From Desulfobacula sp. (GTDB lineage: Bacteria > Desulfobacterota > Desulfobacteria > Desulfobacterales > Desulfobacteraceae), in contig JAAUSZ010000003.1 of the NCBI GenBank assembly GCA_012031875.1, forward strand, positions 1-64,000: a stretch of DNA of 64,000 bases, given 5' to 3'. The notes under the pieces were generated by a model. That model made no database searches and had not been told where the DNA came from. It saw only the letters and a program-made list of their open reading frames with translations. The position numbers and the translations under genes were made by a program. This document shows, one piece after another, positions 20,226 through 31,121 of this stretch; within the stretch, counting starts at the first letter, position 1, and every line of letters begins with the position of its first letter.

Positions 20226-23200
20226 TTAATTCATCTCCAGGCGGTTATATAACCGGTTTAAAAAATCCATCAGCCGACGGGTATCGTAGTTCTTTCGAGC
20301 AAGTTCAAATGCCGAGTCGCCCATCTTCCGGGCCATCTGTTCGTTGTTCAGCAAATGAATGATTTTTCGCGTAAAGTCGGTAGCCGTATCAGCGCCCAGA
20401 TAATCAATCCCATCTCTAAAAACAAGATCGGTTGTTGCAATGGAAGTCGCTACAAAAGTTCGTCGCAATGCAGCGTATTCAATAACCTTGCCGCGCAACC
20501 CTGCCCCTGTTATGAGCGGAGCAATGCAAATAGCAGCTTTTTGAATGTATGTTCGAACATCAGGAACTTTGCCTGTTACAAAAATGTGCCGATTATCAGC
20601 CAACCGTTTTATCTGTCTTGAAGGGCTATCTCCCACCAGGTAAATACGTACTTCAGGGATTTTTTTTCGAATACCCTCCCAAATTTCATTAAAGAAATAG
20701 ACCATTGCATCCTCGTTGGGAATATGTTTGTAATTACCGACAAATACCAAGGTATTCGGCTCAGGTTCAACATCCGGTATAACAAACTCATCAAAGGTCA
20801 ATCCATGATTCAGCACAGCATATTCTTGATACGGGAAGAGATTCTTAAAAAAATCACCATCTTTTGTGGTCACCGCAATACGGGCCTGAGGTAAAGATGC
20901 ATCGGCTAACTCTATACGTAAATTTAACGTCAATTCAGTAAATTTATCCAGCCACTCTACAGAGAAAGGTTCAATGCGGTTTAGATCCATGATCAACCGA
21001 AGGCTGACAGCTTCCATATAGGTAAAGATGTGATAATCTCCAAATGTCCGATCATAATTTAACAACGACTGCGGCCATTCATAATGGATAATATCCATTC
21101 GCGTACCATTTAGCCACTTATGGATTTCAGCTTGATTACCTCCAAACTCGAAGTATGAAATTTTCTGAATTGAACAGCAATAAGGAGTTACTATTTCTAA
21201 GAACTGTTCATCCTCCTGCGGGAAAAAAAATGCGGACAGATAGATATCGTTGTTTTCACTAAGAATTTTTATAGAATTTAAAACCCGATTCCCTCCCCCA
21301 TGATGAGGGCTGGGAAAAATAGATGTTATAAAAAGTATCCGCCTTCTCCGTGAGCAACCTATTATTTCAGGTAGTTCCGAAGCTTGCACAAGGGGAAAAA
21401 CAGTGTGATCTGAAAACAATTCAGGCAACTGATCAAGAACATTATAATTTTCAACAAATCTCCTGTAGCGGTCTTCACCGAAAGTATCCTTAATTGCGGA
21501 TAATATAATAGAAGAGTCACCCGGAATATTCAGTTTTGTCATTAATGTTTGAAATGAAATTCCCGCAGACGGAACAATAGGGGCCTTATTCATTTCCTTG
21601 ATGGGCAGATGACTTGATGCTTTAAATTTTTCGGGTAATTTATTTAACAAAAACTTATAAAGGGCTGTTTTTTTAAATTCAGGCGAAAGAAATGTATTCA
21701 TGCGTTTAGCTAAACCCAATGTGAACCTTGCATAGCTTTCCCCTTGCAGTTTTGGGGTCAATACCCAACGCCTTGTTTCACGCAATGGCAAAGTAAGTTT
21801 CCAAGATATGCTGTGAGTTATCACTGACAGTTTCGCGCGTTCTTCCTTTAATTCTGCATCCAGCCTCAAAGCCCATTCCCGTAAACGAACAGCTTCGGCG
21901 CTGAGTTTATTGACCTGCCTGTTACGCTCAGCTACTTTTTGCGGACCAACCAGCTCAGAGAGCGCCACATCTTGATCTCTAAGTAGACGCAGGCTTTCAA
22001 CAAAATACTGCTTGTGTGCATCTTGCATTAATGTCTGAAAGATATGCTCCGGGTCAATTTTATTACTAATTTCTTCAGGGGGGCATATGCGTGGCAACTG
22101 ACTGCGCGAAGCAACTATAAACTGTCGATAGTGGGGCGCACGAAAGTCATAGGAATAGAGGTTACGGTTAAACTGTTCACTGATATCCAAAACTATTTGA
22201 TCCAGTTTTGGGTTGCCCAAAGTACAAATCACAAAGCCAAGGAGTTCTCTTAACCAAGGCGAATACCCGTGGCCAACCGTTTGGCAGTGCCAGCCAAGTT
22301 TCTCTAACTGATGAACAACATCAGAAAGGGATGGAAGCCCAAATTGAAAATGCTCATCTAACCAAGAATAATTTTGCCCAAAAATTTTTTGGTACTGTTT
22401 GTTCATTAACTGGTCCGTTACTTGTGCATCAGAGGCGTCCGAGGTAGGGAAGCCTAAAATAAGTGTGCTTTTGGCAAGAGCTGATGCACGCTCAATAAAA
22501 GCCTGCCTATGTTCAGCAGGAACATGCTCCAGAACATCGACGGCCGATACACAATCAAAAGCCTGACCATCCAGTTCATGGCTAAATATGTCGCCTGCCA
22601 GGCGATCCTGCCCTGATCCACTCGGAATAAGTGGATCAATATAAGTCGTCGTGGCCTCAGGCATAAATTGTCCTAGCAAACACTCCAGGCCACTGCCAAC
22701 ATCAAGAATTGAATTTCCTGCGACAAAATCTGTTTGGCAAAGTAAATCCGAACAGGCTTTGTAGCGGCTGGATATGTCGAAAATTATGCGCTTTGGATGC
22801 AATTTCTCATTCATCTTAGAATGGTTCATTTCGTCCTTCATAGAGTAGACAGCAAATGTATCGAGCCACGATTTCCATTCTGACAACTGGGACTGAGAAA
22901 GCTTTCTTTTTACCAAAATACCAATTCCACATTGCCAACCCAACGTCATATCGTTTTTAATTTCAATTATGTCGCCTATAGGTTGAAATATCTTTTCAAA
23001 ATCACTATAACTAAATCTCCAGTGATCCGCAGGATAGTCGTGTAATTCAAAACCTGGGGATCTAGTCGTAATAAGCAGTAATCCATCCTGCCGAAGAACA
23101 CTAATCATTTGATACAGCGCATCCTGCCATTTCAGACAATGTTCAAGCATCTCGGTTGAGGCTACAAGATCAAAAGACTCACATTTAAAAGTATCCGTTA

Positions 23201-23396
23201 AATCTGCAACGTTGAGCACAACATTCACACCCGGACCATCGAACAAATCAACACCAATATATTCATCCGCATATTCTGATAACACATCACGTATTGATCC
23301 ATTAATATTACAAGACCCAACCTCCAATATCCGTGCTGGATGCTGAAAAAATGGCAGGGTGAAACTTGCGAACTCTAAACACCATTGATTACACAT
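20226..23396 (-). CDS. 1056-aa fusion: two methyltransferase-like domains + coiled-coil + GT4-type glycosyltransferase
   Basis: MTase 1: ILEVGSCNINGSI...EMLEHCLKW; MTase 2: SILDVGSGLECLLGQF...AVDVLEHVPAEHR; GT: RRILFITSIFPSPHHGGGNRV...NTLVFVGNYKHIPNEDAMVYF...IAPLITGAGLRGKVIEYAA. Confidence 0.85.
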   Translation of the reverse strand: MCNQWCLEFASFTLPFFQHPARILEVGSCNINGSIRDVLSEYADEYIGVDLFDGPGVNVVLNVADLTDTFKCESFDLVASTEMLEHCLKWQDALYQMISVLRQDGLLLITTRSPGFELHDYPADHWRFSYSDFEKIFQPIGDIIEIKNDMTLGWQCGIGILVKRKLSQSQLSEWKSWLDTFAVYSMKDEMNHSKMNEKLHPKRIIFDISSRYKACSDLLCQTDFVAGNSILDVGSGLECLLGQFMPEATTTYIDPLIPSGSGQDRLAGDIFSHELDGQAFDCVSAVDVLEHVPAEHRQAFIERASALAKSTLILGFPTSDASDAQVTDQLMNKQYQKIFGQNYSWLDEHFQFGLPSLSDVVHQLEKLGWHCQTVGHGYSPWLRELLGFVICTLGNPKLDQIVLDISEQFNRNLYSYDFRAPHYRQFIVASRSQLPRICPPEEISNKIDPEHIFQTLMQDAHKQYFVESLRLLRDQDVALSELVGPQKVAERNRQVNKLSAEAVRLREWALRLDAELKEERAKLSVITHSISWKLTLPLRETRRWVLTPKLQGESYARFTLGLAKRMNTFLSPEFKKTALYKFLLNKLPEKFKASSHLPIKEMNKAPIVPSAGISFQTLMTKLNIPGDSSIILSAIKDTFGEDRYRRFVENYNVLDQLPELFSDHTVFPLVQASELPEIIGCSRRRRILFITSIFPSPHHGGGNRVLNSIKILSENNDIYLSAFFFPQEDEQFLEIVTPYCCSIQKISYFEFGGNQAEIHKWLNGTRMDIIHYEWPQSLLNYDRTFGDYHIFTYMEAVSLRLIMDLNRIEPFSVEWLDKFTELTLNLRIELADASLPQARIAVTTKDGDFFKNLFPYQEYAVLNHGLTFDEFVIPDVEPEPNTLVFVGNYKHIPNEDAMVYFFNEIWEGIRKKIPEVRIYLVGDSPSRQIKRLADNRHIFVTGKVPDVRTYIQKAAICIAPLITGAGLRGKVIEYAALRRTFVATSIATTDLVFRDGIDYLGADTATDFTRKIIHLLNNEQMARKMGDSAFELARKNYDTRRLMDFLNRLYNRLEMN

Positions 23397-23480
23397 AACC
23401 TTTTTTCCCTACTGGTCAGAATTGAATCAATAAATATGATTTTCTATTTCAATGGATATATCAGCACAAAATCTGCATCA

Positions 23481-24260
23481 TTACCTAATGCACAAGAGTA
23501 TCACTCGCCTGTCTCGATAAAATTGTTCACACATACGACTTGAATCTGAAATTTTTGTAATTGTTGAAAAGCCCATCGCATTCAATACCGCATAAAGGGC
23601 ATTCATGGATGGTACAAGTGCAATTTCTGTTTGGCCGCCTTCCCTGGCTTCTGGCTCATCGCTAACGACACCAAACACACCGGTTACGTTTTTCTGGGAT
23701 TCATAGTTCCCCCAGTCTATCTTGGCTTCCATATCAAAATTCAATATCTGCGTTTCAAGTAACAACACTCGAGATGCAAGGGATGCAGCCTTTCTAAGCA
23801 GGCTGATAGGATCCTCCAAATGATAAATAACTCCATAAAGAAGAACTAAGTCTGCCATTTTCAAACGACTTTTTTCTACGCTAAGCAAATCATTACAAAT
23901 CAAATCAATATTATCAAGGCCGAAAGCATCAAAAATCTTTTTTGATGCAGAAAAACTTTCCGCATTTTTTTCGATACCCTGAACCGACTTGAATCGTTTA
24001 GCAAGCTCAAGAGTGAAGTAGCCTTCGTGAGATCCAATATCTAAGGCACTTAGGTTACACGCTCGATCGCCAAAGTGTGCCTGGATAACGTCAAGCAGTA
24101 CAGTCCGACGAAAAAGGTGTAACTGACGAACCCCATCAGAACAATCTGTTTTTGTTTTTATTCCATTTGGCAATTCAAACTCATAAAACCAATTCCTATC
24201 CAACAATGCCTTTTGATTCCGCATATCCCAACTCCCACTTAGACTTTCAATTTTATGCAA
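23481..24260 (-). CDS. class I SAM-dependent methyltransferase
   Basis: LSALDIGSHEGYFTLELAKRF; VLLYGVIYHLEDPISLLRKA. Confidence 0.85.
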   Translation of the reverse strand: MHKIESLSGSWDMRNQKALLDRNWFYEFELPNGIKTKTDCSDGVRQLHLFRRTVLLDVIQAHFGDRACNLSALDIGSHEGYFTLELAKRFKSVQGIEKNAESFSASKKIFDAFGLDNIDLICNDLLSVEKSRLKMADLVLLYGVIYHLEDPISLLRKAASLASRVLLLETQILNFDMEAKIDWGNYESQKNVTGVFGVVSDEPEAREGGQTEIALVPSMNALYAVLNAMGFSTITKISDSSRMCEQFYRDRRVILLCIR

Positions 24261-24379
24261 CCATTATCACGAAAATGAAAACTCGATAATTATTTATTTT
24301 AACTCACATTTCGCTTGTTTGAATTTCATTTTTGATGCTTTATAAAATAGCAGTAAAAACGGAGTAAATTCAATGGAAT

Positions 24380-25615
24380 CTATTCCTTTTCAGTAATGTC
24401 CACGGGTATCAGGTTTTTATCCAACATTAAATCAGATAGATACTTACCAAGCATGGCATTTGCTTCGGAGGAATAATGCCAATCTGAGGGAGCTGCCACA
24501 TATTGATGGTACTCCATATTTTCAAACGCTGGAAATACATCAAGATACATAACCCCAGCTTTCTTAGATTCCTGCTTAACAGCATTATTGAAACTTATCC
24601 ATTTAGCTTGAAAGGAATCAAATTGCTCGTCGCTTAGTCCGAGCAGTTCTTTGAAGGAAGCTGAATGTTTTCTGTTCAATGGACCAAATGGGGAAGGTAT
24701 AACAATTAATTTTGCACCTGCACTCTCAGTAGTTTGTTTCATGCGCTTAAGGCCATAAGCAAAAGCCTTTTGAGCAAGTTCTGCTCGATCATTTTCGGCA
24801 TACATCGACTCAAGGAAACTTTCAATAAAAGTTGTTCCACTCGGCCAGAAGGCACGATAGGCATTTTTATCCATACTAATAATTGGCAGGGGATCCCATT
24901 CACTAGGCAAAGGGGCACCACCTAACTTGTAAAAATAGCTTGCCATCGCAGATCGACGGACAATCTTTTCAAGTTTCCACTTCTGGCTCATCTTTAAGAA
25001 CTCATCATTGAATTTGGGTTCGACCAGCTGCAAATTTGGGACATCCATTTCAATTATGGGAGCCGGCATACCATAAACCAATGAGATGTTATCAATAGGA
25101 TCATTTGCCACCGTGAGATAAATCACGTAATCAGCTTTGCCACCTTCCTGAACATACTCTTCGAGAGCCAATGATTCTTGGATGGTGCCCCAACCACGAA
25201 AACTTATGTTTCGAACTTTATATGGGTATCCGTGGGAAGAAAGTTCTTTAGACAGTGCTTCTGGCCAAGTTGTGTCATTGCTAGACTCGACACCAAATGA
25301 AATAGAATCACCTAAGACCACAATTGTTCGGCAGTTATTGCATGCAGAATTATTAACTAATGGACGATAGCCTTTGTTATCCGTTGAGCCGAAAATTCGT
25401 TCAACTCGTTTGCCAGATGGAGTTGTATCGTAAAACCAGCGGCTATTTGGATAACAACGAAAGCCGATAAGCTGGTCGGGGCTTGAGAAATTAACAGAAT
25501 ATGGGGGCGTTCCAGAAGGTTTGGTTCCAAGCAATCGAAAGCCTGTTTCGGTTAAAATGAGTATAGCGATAATAACAAGCATACAGATCAGAAATGATTT
25601 TATTACTTTTTTCAT
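24380..25615 (-). CDS. membrane-anchored SGNH/GDSL hydrolase-like protein
   Basis: N-terminal TM helix, IVVLGDSISFG block, C-terminal DWHYSSEAN (D-x-H). Confidence 0.8.
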   Translation of the reverse strand: MKKVIKSFLICMLVIIAILILTETGFRLLGTKPSGTPPYSVNFSSPDQLIGFRCYPNSRWFYDTTPSGKRVERIFGSTDNKGYRPLVNNSACNNCRTIVVLGDSISFGVESSNDTTWPEALSKELSSHGYPYKVRNISFRGWGTIQESLALEEYVQEGGKADYVIYLTVANDPIDNISLVYGMPAPIIEMDVPNLQLVEPKFNDEFLKMSQKWKLEKIVRRSAMASYFYKLGGAPLPSEWDPLPIISMDKNAYRAFWPSGTTFIESFLESMYAENDRAELAQKAFAYGLKRMKQTTESAGAKLIVIPSPFGPLNRKHSASFKELLGLSDEQFDSFQAKWISFNNAVKQESKKAGVMYLDVFPAFENMEYHQYVAAPSDWHYSSEANAMLGKYLSDLMLDKNLIPVDITEKE

Positions 25616-25622
25616 TGCTCAA

Positions 25623-27460
25623 TCAATCCAATTCAAAAGAATTCTTATAGTCCCGCTTCAAATGGCTATTTTGATCCTCCTTGCGGAGAAAACAATTCCC
25701 AATAACCAATCTTTCAATTTCAGTTCCCATAAAACAGCGAAAGGCATCTTCGGGTGTAGCCACGATCGGCTCTCCTCGCACATTAAAGCTAGTATTGACT
25801 AATACTGGGCACCCGGTTATTTCCTTAAAACGACTAATCAAAGCATGATAGAGAGGATTAGTCTCCACATGTACTGTTTGAATTCTCGCAGAGTAGTCCA
25901 CATGAGTTACAGCTGGAATCTCAGAGCGTACCACATTGAGTTTGTCAATACCAAACATTGTTTCCTCATTTTTTGATAGCTCTCTTCTGCGTGTTTGACA
26001 AACATCAGCAACGATAAGCATATATGGGCTGTCACGATCCAGTTCAAACCAATCGGCAGCCTCTTCACTTAAAACCGATGGGGCGAAAGGGCGAAAACTT
26101 TCGCGATACTTAACTTTAAGGTTCAGTATTTTTGCATGTCTGATGAACGAGGATCACCTAATATCGACCTCGCACCCAAGGCGCGCGGTCCGAACTCCAT
26201 TCGTCCCTGGAACCATCCAACCGCCTTTCCTTCGACGAGTGCATTAGCTGTTCTGTTGATCATGGTTGTATCTTTGCATACCTCAAATGTGGCTCCCGCT
26301 GCGGTCAGACAGCTCTCTATCTCTTTTTGTCCAAAGCTTGGCCCCAAATAGGAGCCATGCATAAGGTCTTGTGTGCCATCTACATTACGTGCCCCTTTAT
26401 AGTACAAATGCCATCCCGCCAATGCGGCACCTAGGGCTCCGCCTGCATCACCCGCAGCTGGTTGCACCCAAATATTTTTGAATGCACCATCACGAACAAT
26501 CTTACCATTAGCTACACAGTTCAATGCAACTCCACCCGCCAAACACAAATTAGGAATACTATATTCATTTGACAATGACATAGTGAGACGCAGCAACACC
26601 TCCTCAGCGATAGCTTGGATAGATGCCGCAATATCCATATGGAATTGTGTCAGCTTTTCGTGTTCCGCACATCGTGCTGGCTTACCAAATAGGTCGGAAA
26701 AACGTTCATTTGTCATTGTCAAGCCAGTGCAATAATCAAAGTAGTCCATGTTCAAACGAAAGGTGCCATCTTTCTTTAGATCCATCAGTTTGTCTATTAT
26801 GAGTTTTTTATATTTTGCCTTCCCGTATGGAGCAAGTCCCATTAGTTTGTATTCACCCGAATTAACTTTGAAGCCAGCATAATATGTAAAAGCAGAGTAA
26901 AGTAGACCGAGCGAATGTGGGAAATGCTGTTCTCGTTGAATTTTTAAATCGTTGCCCCGACCTATAGCTATTGAAGAGGTTGCCCATTCACCAACGCCGT
27001 CCATAGTGAGCACCACAGCATTTTCAAAAGGTGATGGAAAAAAGGCACTAGAAGCATGACTAAGATGATGTTCAGAAAATAGTAACCGGTTCTTCCAATC
27101 AAAATCCGGTTGAATAGCCATCAGCTTTTTTCGCAATAGATTCTTCTGGAACAGTTTTTCTTTGATCCATATGGGCATTGCCTTGCGGAAAGAATTAAAA
27201 CCTCGTGGAGCAAAGGCAAGATATGTTTCAATCAATCTTTCAAACTTGACGAAGGGCTTATCGTAAAACACAACGGCATCGACATCGGCAAGCATAATGC
27301 CCGCCTCGTCCAGACAATAACTGATTGCATTTTTTGGGTAATTGGCATCATATTTTTTTCGAGTAAACCGTTCTTCTTGCGCCGCCCCCAGAATTTCGCC
27401 GTCCACTAATAGTGCTGCTGCACTGTCATGATAGAATGCAGATAAACCAAGTATTTTCAT
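25623..27460 (-). CDS. carbamoyltransferase (NodU/CmcH type), one apparent frameshift near 26129-26133
   Basis: [71 protein letters not shown]; restoring one A gives [46 protein letters not shown]. Confidence 0.92.
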
Positions 27461-27472
27461 CTTTGTGGCATC

Positions 27473-27622
27473 CTAAAACAGAGTATAAATAAAAGGAGCT
27501 ATCGCAGAATTTTGCCCCAGCAAAATTAATCCACCAATCAGAAGCATAACAATCAGTAAGGGTATCATCCAGAACTTTTTACGTTCCCTTGCATACGCCA
27601 ACAATTCAGCTAAAAACCACAT
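27473..27622 (-). CDS. 49-aa DUF5989-like small membrane protein (missed by the ORF track)
   Basis: Hand translation MWFLAELLAYARERKKFWMIPLLIVMLLIGGLILLGQNSAIAPFIYTLF between the SxtJ-like and carbamoyltransferase genes. Confidence 0.8.
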   Translation of the reverse strand: MWFLAELLAYARERKKFWMIPLLIVMLLIGGLILLGQNSAIAPFIYTLF

Positions 27623-27631
27623 ACACGACTC

Positions 27632-28090
27632 CTAAAATTGGTTCTTCATGCTTTCTGAAACAGGGCCGGGAGGGTCGCGCAAAATCCAGTAACTATCCGC
27701 AATCAAATTGTACGTAAGGGCGAGAGGATTTTTCCCGAGTACTCGCATAATTAATGCCATTGGCGTTACCACTCCAAAAAATAAAACTCCCATAATGATC
27801 GGGGTGGTTATGTTATGTAACAGTAGGCCCAGCTGAAGCCATATGCGATTAAAAGGCGCTAATAAATCAGGAATAGTCAGTGATATAATCAGCAATACCA
27901 CAGCGACTCCTAATAGCCACCAATGAATTTCGTCCTCATGCAGCAGGGGTAAAAAGAAAAGAAAAAAAAAGAATGCCGCAAATACAAAACCAAAGGTTTG
28001 ATTCGAGCTATCTTTCACTATATCATTAGAATCTAAATATTCATTCTTAAAAACGGATTGTCCTTTCCGGTTTCTCCCAATTTTTAACAT
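27632..28090 (-). CDS. SxtJ-like membrane protein
   Basis: Multi-TM small protein FNRIWLQLGLLLHNITTPIIMGVLFFGVVTPMALIMR next to the carbamoyltransferase. Confidence 0.75.
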   Translation of the reverse strand: MLKIGRNRKGQSVFKNEYLDSNDIVKDSSNQTFGFVFAAFFFFLFFLPLLHEDEIHWWLLGVAVVLLIISLTIPDLLAPFNRIWLQLGLLLHNITTPIIMGVLFFGVVTPMALIMRVLGKNPLALTYNLIADSYWILRDPPGPVSESMKNQF

Positions 28091-28509
28091 TCTATGATTT
28101 TCCTTTTTCTTTCATCATTTAATTTATAGGAATTGATAAATGCTTTTGTCAAGATGACTATAAATTTTCCATAGTTAAACAGTATTTCGGGATTAGCCCC
28201 CTTCATTACAACGGAGAAAGGGCTCGCTTTCCAAAGATTTTGAAGAACACTATCGATATCATTTCCGGGAGTTTGCTTTCAATTTAAAGATAGGTGCGCC
28301 GGATTCAGAAATCTGGGTAAAATAGCCTCAAATATAGTCAAAATTAAGCTGGCAGGCATCTGGCTATCCGCAAATTTGATAGCATGACCTCTTCTACCCT
28401 CCAAAGTGTGAAAAAAAAAATTTCCAAAATACGAAAACCGGTAAATATCCTATTCACGCAAAGGTCTCAAAATTTTTTAATTTGCATGCCGTGATGATCC
28501 CTGCACACA

Positions 28510-29472
28510 TCACCAGGAGCAACCATTTATGCAAATCCTACACGCCTTCGCGAGCCTCTGGTGTTTCGCATATCCTTGTGAAGCCATGTAGGCGTCCAAA
28601 GAAACAGTTCGAATGTTGCAGGACGAAACACCAGACAGGCACCCTCGAATATTTCCGAAGGCGTCGACAAAAAGAATCCCCGTGCTTGCACACGGACCAT
28701 GCAAAGAGAGAGGATTCCTATAAAATTTCTCCCAATTTTCCACAGTCTCTCCTACAATATGCAACCTCGGATACTTCGGCTTCAATGAAAACAAGGTAGA
28801 AGCGGCTGCGATAAACTTCTCCCGAAGTTCATCCTCTTCAATCCCTCTCCCCTTCTCACGATAGTTTTCAAGGGTCACATAACTATAATCAACCCGCGGT
28901 TGCACCACACAGCAATCGACCCTGAGTTTTTCATGAAGGAAATCAACTGTTTCCTCAACAGAGTCCATGTTTTCCTGTTGTACTACTGTTATGGAATGCA
29001 AGTTAACGGACAAAGAGTTCTCTTCCTTGATCTCTTTAATTGCATTTAAATTGTGCATCACCTTCTTATGGACATTCCCCCCTCGAATACGATTCATCTG
29101 AGTTTCATGAATGGAATCGAATGAGAACTGATAAACATGTAAGGGAGAATCGAGGGCACACAATATTTCATTGAATGTATATTTTGTCTCCTTTAAAGCA
29201 TTTGAGGCCAGGACAATTCTGAAACCGAGAGTCTTTGCATCTTCAACTACATCGAGCAAATGATCTGATAATGTGGGTTCTCCCCCGCTTATCACAAAAC
29301 CGCTTGCCCCCACCTTCTTTGCAGGTGTCAGGATACGCTGCCGTATATCTTCCCTGCTCAACAACGACTCGGATTCTGACTGCCTAAACTGCATTGTGCA
29401 ACACATAGGGCAGGACATATTGCAGAGATTCGTTAATTCAAGACTCACCCACGTAAAGCCCATAATTACCAT
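28510..29472 (-). CDS. radical SAM protein with SPASM-like C-terminal cysteines
   Basis: LELTNLCNMSCPMCCTMQF; GFVISGGEPTLS; CRICINGC. Confidence 0.88.
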   Translation of the reverse strand: MVIMGFTWVSLELTNLCNMSCPMCCTMQFRQSESESLLSREDIRQRILTPAKKVGASGFVISGGEPTLSDHLLDVVEDAKTLGFRIVLASNALKETKYTFNEILCALDSPLHVYQFSFDSIHETQMNRIRGGNVHKKVMHNLNAIKEIKEENSLSVNLHSITVVQQENMDSVEETVDFLHEKLRVDCCVVQPRVDYSYVTLENYREKGRGIEEDELREKFIAAASTLFSLKPKYPRLHIVGETVENWEKFYRNPLSLHGPCASTGILFVDAFGNIRGCLSGVSSCNIRTVSLDAYMASQGYAKHQRLAKACRICINGCSW

Positions 29473-29511
29473 CCATCTATACTATAAAAAGTTGCGCAGT
29501 ATGCTACGGAT

Positions 29512-30915
29512 TTAGCCGAACCAACCTACTCGACCCTTGCTTTTTGCATGTTCATTGATTTCATTTTCCGCGCTTGCCTTCAAGCGAATCAGCTCTTCAT
29601 CGGAGAAATCCGTAAGGTTCATAACCAATTCCCAGAGGGGTGCGTCCAAGCTTTCCCAAAATTGCTTCTCATAAACGATCTTCCCGGACTCGATGCAGTT
29701 CTTATAAATATCCGCACCCGGCAGAGGGCAACAAAATGTAAAACTTGGAACAGGGAGGACGATCTTTTTGCAGAAATCTATTGTCTCGCGTATGGACTCG
29801 TTATTTTCACCAGGAAAACCAAGAATAAACGTACCAGTAACACTGATGCCAGCCTTTCTAACATTATTGACTGTCGTTTCAATTTGTGCAGTGCTAATTC
29901 CTTTCTTCATCAAATCCAGTATTCTTTGGCTACCAGATTCCATGCCGAAACCTATCCAGTGGCACCCACTTTTCTTGATCAACGCCAATGTTTCTTCATC
30001 AAACTTCGAAACCACATTAACTCGTCCCAAAGCATACCACGTGATATTGAGATTTCGGCTGATAATTTCATTGCAAAAATCCCTCACGTAAACTTCGCTG
30101 AACAAAAACTGTTCGTCACAGAACTCGAAATGGTTAATGGTATACGCATTGATGAGCATTTCCATTTCGGTGATAACATTGTTCACAGAACGCATTCTAA
30201 TTTTTCTGCCGAAAGTTGGCGAACAAAATCGGCATGACGATGGGCATCCACGACCGGCGATCAACGTCATGCTCTTCATGCCTTCTTTTTGAATAGTTTT
30301 GGGCATTCCTTTATATGTATCAATGTCGAACAAGGAAAATTTGGGATAATCAAAGTCATCCAAATTTTTCTGAAATGGTCTTTGCGGCTGCAACACAACC
30401 TGACCATCTCTCAAAAAACAGATGCCAAGAACGTCATCTATCTTCATTTTTCCTTCGAAGTACTGGGCCAAATCGGTGACTGTATTCTCCCCTTCTCCGA
30501 TGCAGCAAATGTCCGCACCCGTTGTCTTGAGGAGAAGACCGGGGTTGGGTTTGCACATTGCTCCGCCAAGAACAATCGGAACAGCGCTGATATTCTTGAT
30601 TAGACGCACCAATTCCCTGATGAACGGGTAGCTGTTGATACCACCAGAGATACCAACCCACCCATTGTCCGGCAGCCGTTTACGCAATTCCATTTCGGTT
30701 TCATGCCCGTTCAGCGGCCGTATGTTGAGATCCAGGACATCAACTTCTATTCCCAGTTTTTCCAAAGCAGCAGCGATGTAGGCAAGACCTATGGGATAGT
30801 AGGACGAACATATGACATTCTTCCTGGAACCGGCTGCATATATCAAAAGCGGGGGCTTTCGAGTTTTTTTGTGAAAAATTTTGGAAAAGTATCCGGGCAT
30901 CTTAGTAACCATCAT
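29512..30915 (-). CDS. B12-binding-domain radical SAM protein
   Basis: YPIGLAYIAAALEKLGIEVDVLDLN; IAGRGCPSSCRFCSPTFGRKIRMRS; WIGFGMESGSQRILDLMKKG. Confidence 0.92.
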   Translation of the reverse strand: MMVTKMPGYFSKIFHKKTRKPPLLIYAAGSRKNVICSSYYPIGLAYIAAALEKLGIEVDVLDLNIRPLNGHETEMELRKRLPDNGWVGISGGINSYPFIRELVRLIKNISAVPIVLGGAMCKPNPGLLLKTTGADICCIGEGENTVTDLAQYFEGKMKIDDVLGICFLRDGQVVLQPQRPFQKNLDDFDYPKFSLFDIDTYKGMPKTIQKEGMKSMTLIAGRGCPSSCRFCSPTFGRKIRMRSVNNVITEMEMLINAYTINHFEFCDEQFLFSEVYVRDFCNEIISRNLNITWYALGRVNVVSKFDEETLALIKKSGCHWIGFGMESGSQRILDLMKKGISTAQIETTVNNVRKAGISVTGTFILGFPGENNESIRETIDFCKKIVLPVPSFTFCCPLPGADIYKNCIESGKIVYEKQFWESLDAPLWELVMNLTDFSDEELIRLKASAENEINEHAKSKGRVGWFG

Positions 30916-31121
30916 TCACCTCTAAGGACATTTATGAAATTGTATTTATTTCTATTTAAAAAAAGTGGAAAATTAAGATATGGTTATTTTAAGTGGAAAT
31001 ATAGTGGGCATAGGAGGTGAGAATTCCAACGGGCCTACCAACTTGCCTGCCCCTTAAAAAAAATACTATAGTCGAGGTCTCTTAATGTAAGATCAATCGA
31101 TTGTCTGGTTTCCCGACATTT

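Noticed and set aside
29548-30237. 229-aa plus-strand ORF
   Set aside because: Antisense to the B12-binding radical-SAM gene 29512..30915 and without recognisable motifs.
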